From Prescottella equi (GTDB lineage: Bacteria > Actinomycetota > Actinomycetes > Mycobacteriales > Mycobacteriaceae): 64,000 bases of DNA. The stretch spans positions 1-64,000 of the forward strand of contig NZ_LWTX01000010.1 in assembly GCF_002094305.1 (NCBI RefSeq), given 5' to 3'. Made by a program: the position numbers and the translations under genes. Of this stretch, positions 51,440 to 60,003 are shown in pieces (within the stretch, counting starts at the first letter, position 1; every line of letters starts with the position of its first letter). The notes under the pieces were generated by a model. The model made no database searches. It was not told the DNA's origin and was given only the letters and a program-made list of their open reading frames with translations.

Positions 51440-52294
51440 GTGCTGGCGGATGTGAGTGCGCTCCTCGCGTGCCCTCAGTGTGGTGACGGGCTCGACCCCG
51501 TGGATCGGACCCTGGTCTGCCCGCGTGGGCACAGCTTCGACGTGGCCCGGCAGGGCTACGTCACGCTGCTGACCGGCGCCCCCAGCAAGTTCACCGGCGA
51601 CAGCCCCGAGATGGTTGCGGACCGCTGCGAATTCCTCGACGCCGGTCACTTCGACCCGCTGATGGCGGCCGTGGCCGACGCTGTCGTGCAGTCCACCCGG
51701 GACGACGTCGAACCGCGGATTCTGGAAGTGGGCGCGGGAACCGGTCACTATCTCGCCCGCGTGCTCGATGCGGCGCCGACCGCTCGAGGTATCGGACTGG
51801 ACGTCTCCAAACCGGCGGCGCGCCGGCTGGCGCGATCGCACCCGCGGGCCGCGGCGGTCGTCGCCGACGTGTGGCGGCAACTGCCGGTGCTGGACGGGGT
51901 CCTCACCCACGTGCTGTCGATCTTCGCGCCGCGCAACGCTGCCGAGATCGACCGCGTCCTCGGCGACGGCGGAGTCCTCGTCGTGCTCACCCCCACCGAC
52001 CGCCACCTGCGCGAACTGGTCGACCTGCTCGGCATGGTGCGCGTCGACGACCGCAAGGTCGAGCGCCTCGGCGAGACGCTGGCGGGACGTTTCGAGCGGG
52101 TCCACCGCACGCCCGTCGAGATCACCATGCCGCTGTCGCATCGCGACGTCGACCACCTCGTCGGAATGGGGCCCTCCGCTCGCCATCTGCCCCCCGAGCG
52201 GCGCGCCGAGGCGATCGCCGCTCTGCCCGAACCGTTCCCGGTGACCGCGTCGGTCGTGGTCTCGAGCTATCGGCGAGCGAGTACGTCCCGGTAG
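51440..52294 (+). CDS. RlmA-type rRNA methyltransferase
   Basis: A 284-residue SAM-dependent methyltransferase. The N-terminal zinc finger is ACPQCGDG and CPRGHSFD, as in 23S rRNA G745/G748 methyltransferases (RlmA). The SAM motif is ILEVGAGTGHYL, with GLDVSKPAAR next. GTG 51440 (VLADVSALLACPQCG) matches the usual family start, which places the finger near residue 10; ATG 51371 would add 23 residues of unlikely composition. Some relatives give resistance to tylosin or mycinamicin. The 3' end overlaps the convergent glgM by 28 bases. Confidence 0.85.
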   Translation: MLADVSALLACPQCGDGLDPVDRTLVCPRGHSFDVARQGYVTLLTGAPSKFTGDSPEMVADRCEFLDAGHFDPLMAAVADAVVQSTRDDVEPRILEVGAGTGHYLARVLDAAPTARGIGLDVSKPAARRLARSHPRAAAVVADVWRQLPVLDGVLTHVLSIFAPRNAAEIDRVLGDGGVLVVLTPTDRHLRELVDLLGMVRVDDRKVERLGETLAGRFERVHRTPVEITMPLSHRDVDHLVGMGPSARHLPPERRAEAIAALPEPFPVTASVVVSSYRRASTSR

Positions 52295-53439
52295 ACCTCC
52301 AGCGTCTGCTGCGCCACCCGGGCCCACGAGAACTCGGCCGTTGCACGGGCGCGTCCCGCACGACCCATCTGCGCTGCCGCGCCGGCATCGGCGGCCACCG
52401 CGTTGACCGCGTCGGCGAGCGCGTGTTCGAAGGCCTCCACCTCGTACGAGTTGTAGTGCACGAGGCGTCCGGTGACACCTTCCTGCACCACCTCCGGGAT
52501 GCCGCCGACGTCCGAGGCGACCACCGCCGTGGCGCACGCCATCGCCTCCAGGTTCACGATCCCCAGCGGCTCGTAGACCGACGGGCACACGAAAACCGTC
52601 GCGGCGGAAAGTATTTCGCGCACCTGGGCGGTGGGTAGCATGTCGCGGATCCAGAACACTCCGCCTCGCGCCGCGGCGAGGCGGGCGACCTCCCGCTCCG
52701 TCTCCTCCGCCAGTTCCGCCGTGTCGGGCGCGCCCGCGCACAGCACCAACTGGATCGAGGGATCGAACCGGTGCGCGGCGGCGACGAGGTGGGCAAGTCC
52801 CTTCTGTCGGGTGATGCGTCCGACGAAGACCGCGATCGGCCGCTCGAGCGAGATGCCGTGCGCGGCGAGTACCGAGGTGGCGCCGGCGTCTGCCGGGCCG
52901 GGGTACCAGACGTCCGTGTCGATCCCGTTGTGCACCACGTGCACTCGGGCGGGATCGATCGCCGGGTAGGTGTCGAGCACGTCGGCCCGCATTCCGGCGC
53001 TGACCGCGATGATCGCGTCGGCATGTTCCATCGCGTTGCGTTCGGACCACGACGAGATCCGGTATCCGCCACCCAGCTGCTCGGCCTTCCAGGGCCGACG
53101 CGGCTCGAGCGAGTGCGCCGTGACGACGTGCGGGATGTCGTAGAGAGCGCCCGCGAGGTGCCCGGCGAGACCGGTGTACCAGGTGTGCGAGTGTGCGACG
53201 TCGGCGCCACCCGCGCCGTTCGCCATCCGCAGCTCCGCCGACAGTGTGCGCAGGGCGGGATTGGCGGCGGACAGGTCCGCGTCCGGGTCGTGGACGACGG
53301 CGCCGTCGCGCGGCCTGCCCATGCAGTGGACGTCCACCTCGCACAGCGCGCGCAGGTGCGAGACCAGCTCGGTCACGTGGACACCCGCGCCGCCGTAGAT
53401 CTCCGGGGGATATTCCTTCGTCATCATCGCGACCCGCAC
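52267..53439 (-). CDS. glgM: Alpha-maltose-1-phosphate synthase GlgM
   Basis: A 390-residue GT4 glycosyltransferase formerly annotated glgA. The N-terminal EYPPEIYGGAGVHVTELVSHL is typical, and the nucleotide-sugar site is FVGRITRQKGLAHLV with the donor-binding CPSVYEPLGIVNLEAMA (E-x7-E). In actinobacteria GlgM joins ADP-glucose and glucose-1-phosphate to maltose-1-phosphate for alpha-glucan. It is divergent from glgC, which makes ADP-glucose. Confidence 0.93.
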   Translation of the reverse strand: MRVAMMTKEYPPEIYGGAGVHVTELVSHLRALCEVDVHCMGRPRDGAVVHDPDADLSAANPALRTLSAELRMANGAGGADVAHSHTWYTGLAGHLAGALYDIPHVVTAHSLEPRRPWKAEQLGGGYRISSWSERNAMEHADAIIAVSAGMRADVLDTYPAIDPARVHVVHNGIDTDVWYPGPADAGATSVLAAHGISLERPIAVFVGRITRQKGLAHLVAAAHRFDPSIQLVLCAGAPDTAELAEETEREVARLAAARGGVFWIRDMLPTAQVREILSAATVFVCPSVYEPLGIVNLEAMACATAVVASDVGGIPEVVQEGVTGRLVHYNSYEVEAFEHALADAVNAVAADAGAAAQMGRAGRARATAEFSWARVAQQTLEVYRDVLARR

Positions 53440-53526
53440 CGGCTAAACGTAACCGCCGGAACCCGTTTCCGGCCAGCGGCGCCGGGCGTTTGCCTGCAAC
53501 GCTGGCGGCGGCCGGTGGACGCCGGA

Positions 53527-53539
53527 TAGGTTGACTGGT
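53527..53539 (+). promoter_or_regulatory. Leaderless-type promoter -10 of glgC
   Basis: TAGGTT (53527-53532) ends 7 bases before GTG 53540, which also decides the start over the in-frame TTG at 53531. Confidence 0.6.
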
Positions 53540-54754
53540 GTGAGGAGTCAGCCACATGTGCTCGGGATCGTGCTCGCCGGTGGCGAGGGTAAACGCCTGT
53601 ACCCGCTCACCGCTGACCGCGCCAAGCCCGCCGTCCCTTTCGGCGGCGCGTACCGGCTCATCGATTTCGTGCTGAGCAACCTCGTGAACGCCGGCTACCT
53701 GCGGATCTGCGTGCTCACCCAGTACAAGTCGCACTCCCTGGACCGGCACATCTCCCAGACCTGGCGGTTGTCCGGGTTCGCCGGCGAGTACATCACCCCG
53801 GTCCCGGCGCAGCAGCGGCTCGGACCACGGTGGTACACGGGCAGTGCCGACGCGATCTTCCAGTCGCTCAACCTCGTGTACGACGAGGACCCCGAGTACA
53901 TCGTCGTCTTCGGTGCCGACCACGTGTACCGGATGGACCCCGAGCAGATGGTCCAGCATCACATCGACTCCGGCGCCGGGGTCACCGTCGCCGGCATCCG
54001 GGTGCCCCGCAGCGAGGCGTACGCGTTCGGCTGCATCGACAGCGACGAATCCGGCCGGATCACTCAGTTCCTGGAGAAGCCGGCTCATCCGCCCGGGACC
54101 CCCGACGATCCCAACGTCACCTTCGCGTCGATGGGTAACTACGTGTTCACCACGAAGGTTCTCGTCGACGCCATCCGGGCCGACTCCGAGAACTCGGACT
54201 CCGACCACGACATGGGCGGCGACATCATTCCCGCGCTCGTCGACGCCGGGGTCGCCTCGGTGTACGACTTCAAGAACAACGTGGTGCCGGGTGCCACGGA
54301 CCGGGACCGCGGGTACTGGCGCGATGTGGGGACGATCGACGCGTTCTACGACGCGCACATGGACCTGGTGTCGGTGCACCCGGTGTTCAACCTCTACAAC
54401 CGGCGCTGGCCCATTCGCGGTGGCGCCGAGAACCTCGCGCCAGCCAAGTTCGTCAAGGGCGGTCTGGCGCAGGAATCGGTGGTCGGTGCCGGATCCATCC
54501 TGTCCGCGGCGACGGTTCGCAATTCGGTACTGAGCTCCAACGTGATGGTCGAGGACGGCGCCACCGTCGAGGGCAGCGTCCTGATGCCGGGCGTGCGCGT
54601 CGGCAAGGGCGCCGTGGTGCGTCGCGCCATCCTCGACAAGAACGTCGTCGTGGGGGAGGGCGAGATCATCGGCGTCGACCTCGAACGTGACCGTCAGCGC
54701 TTCGCGGTCAGCAACGGCGGCGTCGTCACGATCGGGAAGGGCGTCTGGATCTAG
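53540..54754 (+). CDS. glgC: Glucose-1-phosphate adenylyltransferase GlgC
   Basis: A 404-residue enzyme making ADP-glucose from ATP and glucose-1-phosphate. The pyrophosphorylase motif [19 protein letters not shown] is at residues 11-29; [11 protein letters not shown] carries the metal Asp, and [12 protein letters not shown] contacts sugar phosphate. The C-terminal left-handed beta-helix ([19 protein letters not shown]) completes the fold. The 404-residue length equals my memory of the M. tuberculosis enzyme and supports GTG 53540. Confidence 0.97.
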   Translation: MRSQPHVLGIVLAGGEGKRLYPLTADRAKPAVPFGGAYRLIDFVLSNLVNAGYLRICVLTQYKSHSLDRHISQTWRLSGFAGEYITPVPAQQRLGPRWYTGSADAIFQSLNLVYDEDPEYIVVFGADHVYRMDPEQMVQHHIDSGAGVTVAGIRVPRSEAYAFGCIDSDESGRITQFLEKPAHPPGTPDDPNVTFASMGNYVFTTKVLVDAIRADSENSDSDHDMGGDIIPALVDAGVASVYDFKNNVVPGATDRDRGYWRDVGTIDAFYDAHMDLVSVHPVFNLYNRRWPIRGGAENLAPAKFVKGGLAQESVVGAGSILSAATVRNSVLSSNVMVEDGATVEGSVLMPGVRVGKGAVVRRAILDKNVVVGEGEIIGVDLERDRQRFAVSNGGVVTIGKGVWI

Positions 54755-54757
54755 CGA

Positions 54758-55390
54758 TCAGAGGCGGGCGGCGCACAGCAGGCCGTCGCCGATGGGGAAC
54801 AGCACGCGGGTGAGGCGCTCGTCGTCCGCGATCGCGCGCGCGGCCTCGCGCACCGCGACCGTCGCCGCGTCGCGCTGGCCGGGATCGGCGACCCGGCCGC
54901 CGAGCAGTGCGTTGTGGAGCACGATGACGCCGCCCGGGCGCAGCAGACGCACACCCTCGCGGACGAAGTGCGGGTGATCCGCCGGGGCGTTGTCCACGAA
55001 CACCAGGTCGTACGCGGAATCGGCGAGCCGCGGCAGCACGTCGAGGGCGCGGCCGTTGATCAGCCGGGTGCGGGACGGGGCCACGCCCGCGACCCGGAAC
55101 GTCTGCTTGGCGGCGCGCTGGTGCTCGGGTTCGCTGTCGATGGTGGTGAGCACGCCGTCCTCGCGCATGCCCCGCAGCAGCCATAGACCACTCACTCCTG
55201 CGCCCGTCCCGACCTCGACGACCGTCTTCGCGTCGAGCATCTTGGTGAAGAGCGCGAGGGCCGCCCCCACGGGCGGAGGCACGGGCGCTGCGCCGAGTTC
55301 CACGGCGCGATCGCGCGCGGTGGCGAGCATCTCGTCCTCGAGGATGGTGTCCTCGGTGTGAGTGAGAATTCGTTCGGCGTTGGTGAGCAC
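54758..55390 (-). CDS. SAM-dependent O-methyltransferase (Rv1220c-like)
   Basis: A 210-residue class I methyltransferase of the catechol/caffeoyl-CoA type. SAM motif [16 protein letters not shown] at about residues 57-72, acidic residue in TTIDSEPEH, and the metal/catalytic region [13 protein letters not shown] and [11 protein letters not shown]. Position beside sigE is as in mycobacteria (Rv1220c). Its substrate is unknown. It is probably leaderless from GTG 55390 and nearly touches the glgC stop. Confidence 0.88.
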   Translation of the reverse strand: MLTNAERILTHTEDTILEDEMLATARDRAVELGAAPVPPPVGAALALFTKMLDAKTVVEVGTGAGVSGLWLLRGMREDGVLTTIDSEPEHQRAAKQTFRVAGVAPSRTRLINGRALDVLPRLADSAYDLVFVDNAPADHPHFVREGVRLLRPGGVIVLHNALLGGRVADPGQRDAATVAVREAARAIADDERLTRVLFPIGDGLLCAARL

Positions 55391-55403
55391 GCAATAGAGG
55401 CTA
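55391..55403 (-). promoter_or_regulatory. Leaderless-type promoter -10 of O-methyltransferase
   Basis: On the minus strand TAGCCT (55403-55398) ends 7 bases before GTG 55390. Confidence 0.6.
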
Positions 55404-55572
55404 GCCGGGCCGTTCCTGCGCGGTGCCGAGGCTCGCTCGCGTCCGCGCCCGGCAAGATTCTCAGGCGCTGCTCAGGTTGCTCATATTCGCCACATATCGA
55501 GGTGCGAGAGGGTGATCTCATCGCCGGACGACTAGACCGCACGGCGTGAAGATCGCGCAACCGCGGATCGTC

Positions 55573-55599
55573 GGGAACAATTTCTCGTTCTCGGGAGTT
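55573..55599 (+). promoter_or_regulatory. ECF-type promoter of sigE
   Basis: GGGAACA (55573-55579) and GTT (55597-55599) have the GGAAC-N18-GTT layout of SigE/SigH promoters, about 60 bases before the sigE ATG. It suggests control by SigE itself or SigH. Confidence 0.65.
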
Positions 55600-55661
55600 G
55601 AACCGGCAGAATTCCGTGTCTCGTGATCAGCGGTCCTGAGTAGGAGGATCCACCCATCCAC

Positions 55662-56336
55662 ATGATCAATGCCGAACGCATCGACACCGACACCGCCGAC
55701 CGTGCGCTCGCGGCGGGCACAGATTCAGGTGTGTCCGCGCTCGGCATCGACGCGGACGTGACCGAACCGACGGGCACCGCCGCGTTCGACGCAACGGGAG
55801 ACAAGTCCGCGATGCCGTCGTGGGACGAGCTCGTTCGCGAGCACGGCGACCGGGTCTACCGGCTGGCCTACCGGCTCTCCGGCAACGCACAGGACGCCGA
55901 GGATCTCACCCAGGACACCTTCATCCGCGTGTTCCGATCGCTGCAGAACTATCAGCCCGGCACGTTCGAGGGCTGGCTGCATCGCATCACCACCAACCTC
56001 TTCCTGGACATGGTCCGCCGCCGCAACCGCATCCGCATGGAGGCGCTGCCGGAGGACTACGACCGCGTCCCCTCCGACTCGCCCAACCCCGAGCAGATCT
56101 ACCACGACGCCCGGCTGGCCCCCGACCTGCAGTCCGCGCTGGACTCGCTCGCGCCGGAGTTCCGCGCCGCCGTGGTCCTGTGTGACATCGAGGGCCTGTC
56201 GTACGAGGAGATCGGTGCGACACTGGGCGTCAAGCTGGGTACTGTTCGCAGCAGGATCCATCGTGGACGACAGGCGCTGCGTGAGCACCTCGCCGCGAAT
56301 GGAAAGGTTGATGCCGACCAGATCGGTGTCGGGTAG
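55662..56336 (+). CDS. sigE: ECF sigma factor SigE
   Basis: A 224-residue extracytoplasmic-function sigma factor for envelope stress. Region 2 is [18 protein letters not shown] and [19 protein letters not shown], region 4 is [30 protein letters not shown] roughly 50-residue N-terminal extension precedes [20 protein letters not shown] 55812 would delete it and is a possible stress-specific start, as reported for mycobacterial SigE. The long start has taggaggat upstream. It heads the operon with rseA, and an ECF-type promoter is upstream. Confidence 0.96.
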   Translation: MINAERIDTDTADRALAAGTDSGVSALGIDADVTEPTGTAAFDATGDKSAMPSWDELVREHGDRVYRLAYRLSGNAQDAEDLTQDTFIRVFRSLQNYQPGTFEGWLHRITTNLFLDMVRRRNRIRMEALPEDYDRVPSDSPNPEQIYHDARLAPDLQSALDSLAPEFRAAVVLCDIEGLSYEEIGATLGVKLGTVRSRIHRGRQALREHLAANGKVDADQIGVG

Positions 56337-56354
56337 GCAATGCAGGAGGGTTTG

Positions 56355-56717
56355 ATGACGCAGGCGCGCAGACCTCGTCAGTTCGGCTCTACCGAGCACC
56401 TTGCGAGCGAAGCGATCGCGTCCTACGTGGACGGCGAACTGCGGATGAACGCCTATCTGCGCGCGTCGCAGCACTTGGCGCTGTGTCCGGACTGCGCGGC
56501 CGAGGTGGAGGCGCAGCAGCAGGCCCGCATCGCGTTGCGCCGCGCCGCCTCCGAGGTGTCGATGCCGAGTTCCCTTCTCGGCCTCCTCAGCCAGATTCCC
56601 CGGTGTCATCCGGCCGAGCCCGATCCCGCGCCCCGGCAGGACTCCGTGCCCGGGATCATCTCCTTCGAACGCGACAGCGACATCGCCCGGCGTTGGCCCT
56701 TCCGCCGTCGGCGCTGA
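56355..56717 (+). CDS. rseA: Anti-sigma factor RseA (zinc type)
   Basis: A 120-residue protein binding SigE. The zinc anti-sigma motif H-x3-C-x2-C is visible as HLALCPDCAAEV near residues 39-50, in a helical domain typical of ZAS proteins. The C-terminal third is Pro- and Arg-rich with no membrane helix, as in mycobacterial RseA, which is degraded after phosphorylation. ATG 56355 has ggaggg upstream; ATG 56340 is less suited because it covers that site. It follows sigE by 18 bases. Confidence 0.9.
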   Translation: MTQARRPRQFGSTEHLASEAIASYVDGELRMNAYLRASQHLALCPDCAAEVEAQQQARIALRRAASEVSMPSSLLGLLSQIPRCHPAEPDPAPRQDSVPGIISFERDSDIARRWPFRRRR

Positions 56718-56795
56718 CGTGACGCGACCCGCGCGGCCGCCCGAATCGGCGATACTGGCATCCGTGATCGACGCACACGAGGGGGATACACGCGC

Positions 56796-58292
56796 GTGAC
56801 GGCTGACTCGAGGACGCCCGGAGCGGCGGACGCCGGATCGGATCGACCCGAGGGGCCGCGTCTGGCCCCGCGCCCGGTGTACCGCCCCGAGGTGGATCCG
56901 GCCGCCACGCACGCCTTCGGTCGTCCAGCGGACGTCACCGGCTCGTTCGTCCGCGCCGCCGATCCACGGGCCGGTGGACCGTCCCCGATCCGAGTCGGAC
57001 GACCCGACCCGGTGCTGGCCGAGGCTTTCGGCCGCCCCGACGGCGAGTCCGACTTGATCCAGCGCGCACCCGAACCCGTGGTCGAGATCCCGGCCGCCGA
57101 CGACACTCCCGCCGATCCGTGGCGCGATCCCGATGCACCCGTGCGCCTCGGCGCGCCCGCCGAGGCGGGCGACGGTCCGGCCCCGATGCCCGACGCACCC
57201 AAACTGGGTGTGCGGGACGTCCTGCTCGGCGGCCACGTCGAGGGCAAGGCGCTGGCCGGGCTGGCGGCGCTCGCGCTCGCGATCGGGCTCGTCGGTGGGC
57301 TCATCGGAATCGCGGCGACGTCGGATCGGGACAGCCTCACCAGTCGCAGCGTGACGCTGTCGCAGTCGGGCGACGACGGCGAGGAACCGGTGGGACAGAT
57401 CGCGGCGGTCGCCGACGCGGTCCTGCCGTCGGTCGTCTCCATCCAGGTCGCGCAGGGCGAGCAGTCGGGCACCGGCTCGGGCGTCGTCGTCGACGGCGCC
57501 GGATACATCGTCACCAACAACCACGTCATCTCGATGGCCGCCACCGCCCCGGAGGGCGCGACGATCCGGGTGACGTTCTCCGACGGAACCAAGGTGCCGG
57601 CGCAGATCGTCGGCCGCGACATCAAGACCGACCTCGCGGTCCTCAAGACCGACGTGCGCAACCTCACGGTTGCCGATCTCGGCAAGTCCTCGGAGGTGCA
57701 GGTCGGCCAGGACGTCGTGGCCGTCGGGTCACCGCTCGGGCTGAACAAAACCGTGACCCGGGGAATCGTCAGCGCCCTCAACCGGCCCGTCCGGCTCAAC
57801 GGTGCGGGCACCGACACCGATGCGGTGATCGACGCCGTGCAGACGGACGCCGCCATCAACCCCGGCAATTCGGGTGGCCCGCTGATCGACATGGACGGCC
57901 GGGTCATCGGCATCAACTCGGCGATCCGTTCGGAGAGCGGTGGGTCGGTGGGTCTCGGCTTCGCGATTCCGATCGACGACGTCACGGCTGTCGCGCAGGA
58001 GCTGATCCGCAACGGGGTCGTCCACCACCCCGAGATCGGCGTCAATGCGCGGACCGTCATCAACGACGCGACCAGCGGCGCCGAGGTGGCGAACGTGCAG
58101 GCGGACAGCCCCGCACAGAAGGCCGGCATCGTCGAGGGCGACGTGATCGTGAAGGTCGGGGATCGGTCGGTGTCGAGCGCCGACGAACTGATCGTCGCGG
58201 TGCACGACCAAGAGGTCGGCAAGCCGGTGACCGTGCAGTTGTTCCGGTCCGGACGGTCCGTCGACGTGGAAGTGACCCCGACATCGGACTGA
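56796..58292 (+). CDS. htrA: Membrane serine protease HtrA
   Basis: A 498-residue DegP/HtrA protease. About 145 N-terminal residues are cytoplasmic, Pro/Asp-rich and disordered; a transmembrane helix (LAGLAALALAIGLVGGLIG) follows. The catalytic triad is His in TNNHV, Asp in KTDLAVL and Ser in NPGNSGGPL. One PDZ domain ends the protein (NVQADSPAQKAGIVEGDVIVKVG). It degrades misfolded exported proteins and takes part in the SigE circuit. GTG 56796 is chosen; it lies 78 bases after rseA. Confidence 0.95.
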   Translation: MTADSRTPGAADAGSDRPEGPRLAPRPVYRPEVDPAATHAFGRPADVTGSFVRAADPRAGGPSPIRVGRPDPVLAEAFGRPDGESDLIQRAPEPVVEIPAADDTPADPWRDPDAPVRLGAPAEAGDGPAPMPDAPKLGVRDVLLGGHVEGKALAGLAALALAIGLVGGLIGIAATSDRDSLTSRSVTLSQSGDDGEEPVGQIAAVADAVLPSVVSIQVAQGEQSGTGSGVVVDGAGYIVTNNHVISMAATAPEGATIRVTFSDGTKVPAQIVGRDIKTDLAVLKTDVRNLTVADLGKSSEVQVGQDVVAVGSPLGLNKTVTRGIVSALNRPVRLNGAGTDTDAVIDAVQTDAAINPGNSGGPLIDMDGRVIGINSAIRSESGGSVGLGFAIPIDDVTAVAQELIRNGVVHHPEIGVNARTVINDATSGAEVANVQADSPAQKAGIVEGDVIVKVGDRSVSSADELIVAVHDQEVGKPVTVQLFRSGRSVDVEVTPTSD

Positions 58293-58352
58293 CGGAACGC
58301 GTCGCGTATGTGAAATTTACGTATCGCACGAGCGGGTCCGCGTGCGGACACG

Positions 58353-58364
58353 TACTCTGAACCC
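58353..58364 (+). promoter_or_regulatory. Leaderless-type promoter -10 of tatB
   Basis: TACTCT (58353-58358) ends 6 bases before GTG 58365. Confidence 0.5.
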
Positions 58365-58769
58365 GTGTTTGGCAACATCGGCTGGGGCGAGTTCATGGTG
58401 CTCCTCATCGCAGCGCTCGTCATCCTCGGTCCCGAGCGGCTACCCGGCGCCGTCAGCTGGGTCACCAAATCGATCCGGCAGGTCCGCGACTACGCCAGCG
58501 GTGCCAGCCAACAGCTCAAGGACGAACTGGGCCCGGAGTTCGACGATCTCCGTAAGCCGCTCGCCGACCTCAACGAACTGCGCGGCATGACCCCGCGCGC
58601 CGTCATCACCAAGCATCTGCTGGACGGCGACGACTCGGTGCTCAAGGGAACCTTCGACGGCAAGCCGTTCGGGAACGGGACCGGCGCCCCGGGTCCCGCG
58701 GCCGCCGCACCCGAGTCGAAGCCGCTCGCGGCCGGTGAGAGGCCACCGGTCGACCCCGACGCCACCTGA
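58365..58769 (+). CDS. tatB: Sec-independent translocase subunit TatB
   Basis: A 134-residue membrane-anchored Tat component. The N-terminal [27 protein letters not shown] has the family Glu and FGP-like hinge (GPERLP), followed by an amphipathic helix ([17 protein letters not shown]) and a disordered Pro/Ala C-terminus. It selects folded Tat substrates such as the DUF1906 protein upstream in this window. The gene follows htrA as in mycobacteria. Confidence 0.93.
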   Translation: MFGNIGWGEFMVLLIAALVILGPERLPGAVSWVTKSIRQVRDYASGASQQLKDELGPEFDDLRKPLADLNELRGMTPRAVITKHLLDGDDSVLKGTFDGKPFGNGTGAPGPAAAAPESKPLAAGERPPVDPDAT

Positions 58770-58791
58770 CCTCCGCCGGGAGAGCAGCGCA

Positions 58792-58823
58792 AAGAGCCGG
58801 ATCGCGTACGCGATCCGGCTCTT
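58792..58823. terminator. Bidirectional terminator, tatB / mrp
   Basis: A 32-base perfect palindrome (16-base arms) between the convergent tatB and mrp genes, flanked by a T-run on each strand. Confidence 0.88.
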
Positions 58824-58843
58824 GTGCTACGAGCGGTCCCGGG

Positions 58844-59980
58844 TCAGAGGTGGCGGACGGTGTCGATCCCGAGCGACATACCGGCGAGGCCACGCGAACG
58901 CACCGACAGCTTGTCCGCGATGTCGCGCAACGCGGTACCGGCGGGGGAGTCCGGGGCACCGAGGACGATCGGGAGCCCGGCGTCGCCGCCCTCGCGGACC
59001 GCCTGCTCGAGCGGGATCTGACCCAGCAGCGGCACCGTGGCGCCCACGGCCTTCGTGAGACGGTCGGCGACAGCCTGGCCGCCGCCCGAGCCGAACACCT
59101 CCATCCGGGTGCCGTCCGGCAACTCCATCCACGACATGTTCTCGACCACACCCGCGATGCGCTGACGCGTCTGCAGCGCGATCGCTCCGGCCCGCTCGGC
59201 CACCTCGGCGGCCGCCTGCTGCGGAGTCGTGACGACGAGGATCTCAGCGCCCGGGATGAGCTGGGCCACCGAGATGGCGACGTCGCCGGTGCCGGGCGGC
59301 AGGTCGAGCAGCAGCACGTCGAGATCGCCCCAGAACACGTCGGCCAGGAACTGCTGCAGGGCGCGGTGCAGCATCGGTCCGCGCCACACGACCGGGGTGT
59401 TGCCCTGCGTGAACTGGGCGATGGAGATCAGCTTCACATCGTGCGACTGCGGCGGCATGATCATCCGCTCCACCTGCGTGGGCTTGGCGTCGGTGCCGAG
59501 CATGCGGGGGACGGAGTGACCGTAGATGTCGGCGTCGAGCACACCCACCGACAGCCCCTTGGCCGCCATCGCGGCCGCGAGGTTGACTGTGACGCTGGAC
59601 TTTCCGACGCCACCCTTGCCGGACGCGACGGCGTACACGCGGGTGAGCGATCCGGGCTGGGCGAACGGGATCACGGGTTCGGTGGAGTCGCCCCGCAGCG
59701 AGCGCCGCAGTTCGGTGCGCTGCTCGTCGTTCATCACATCGAGTTCGACGCGGACCGCGCCGGCACCCTCGACGTCTGCGATGGCCTTGGTGACCCGCTC
59801 GGTGATCTCGGTGCGCAGGGGGCATCCTGCCGTGGTCAGGTAGATGCCGACGTCGACGCTGCCGTCGTCGCCGATGTCGATGCTCTTGACCATGCCGAGT
59901 TCCGTGATGGGTTTACGGATCTCGGGGTCCTGCACCTTCGACAATGCGGTGCGGACGGCGGTTTCGGTCAGGGCTGCCAT
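58844..59980 (-). CDS. mrp: Mrp/ApbC-type Fe-S cluster carrier ATPase
   Basis: A 378-residue P-loop protein that loads iron-sulfur clusters. The N-terminal MIP18/DUF59 domain (VQDPEIRKPITELGMV) is followed by the deviant Walker A ASGKGGVGKSSVTVNLA near residues 117-133 and PQAAAEVAERAG downstream. The CxxC that other Mrp/ApbC proteins use to hold the cluster after ENMS is missing: here ENMSWMELPDGTRME has no Cys. ATG 59980 is preceded by a leaderless-type -10. Confidence 0.92.
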   Translation of the reverse strand: MAALTETAVRTALSKVQDPEIRKPITELGMVKSIDIGDDGSVDVGIYLTTAGCPLRTEITERVTKAIADVEGAGAVRVELDVMNDEQRTELRRSLRGDSTEPVIPFAQPGSLTRVYAVASGKGGVGKSSVTVNLAAAMAAKGLSVGVLDADIYGHSVPRMLGTDAKPTQVERMIMPPQSHDVKLISIAQFTQGNTPVVWRGPMLHRALQQFLADVFWGDLDVLLLDLPPGTGDVAISVAQLIPGAEILVVTTPQQAAAEVAERAGAIALQTRQRIAGVVENMSWMELPDGTRMEVFGSGGGQAVADRLTKAVGATVPLLGQIPLEQAVREGGDAGLPIVLGAPDSPAGTALRDIADKLSVRSRGLAGMSLGIDTVRHL

Positions 59981-59992
59981 GCCCCCATGTTA
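59981..59992 (-). promoter_or_regulatory. Leaderless-type promoter -10 of mrp
   Basis: On the minus strand TAACAT (59992-59987) ends 6 bases before ATG 59980. Confidence 0.5.
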
Positions 59993-60003
59993 AGCGGCAC
60001 CCA

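Noticed and set aside
51065-54379. A 1104-codon open frame on the minus strand
   Set aside because: It crosses the rlmA-like, glgM and glgC genes in another frame and has only compositionally biased sequence.
55725-57524. A 599-codon frame antisense to sigE, rseA and htrA
   Set aside because: Composition is that of a reverse-strand shadow and it conflicts with three well-supported genes.
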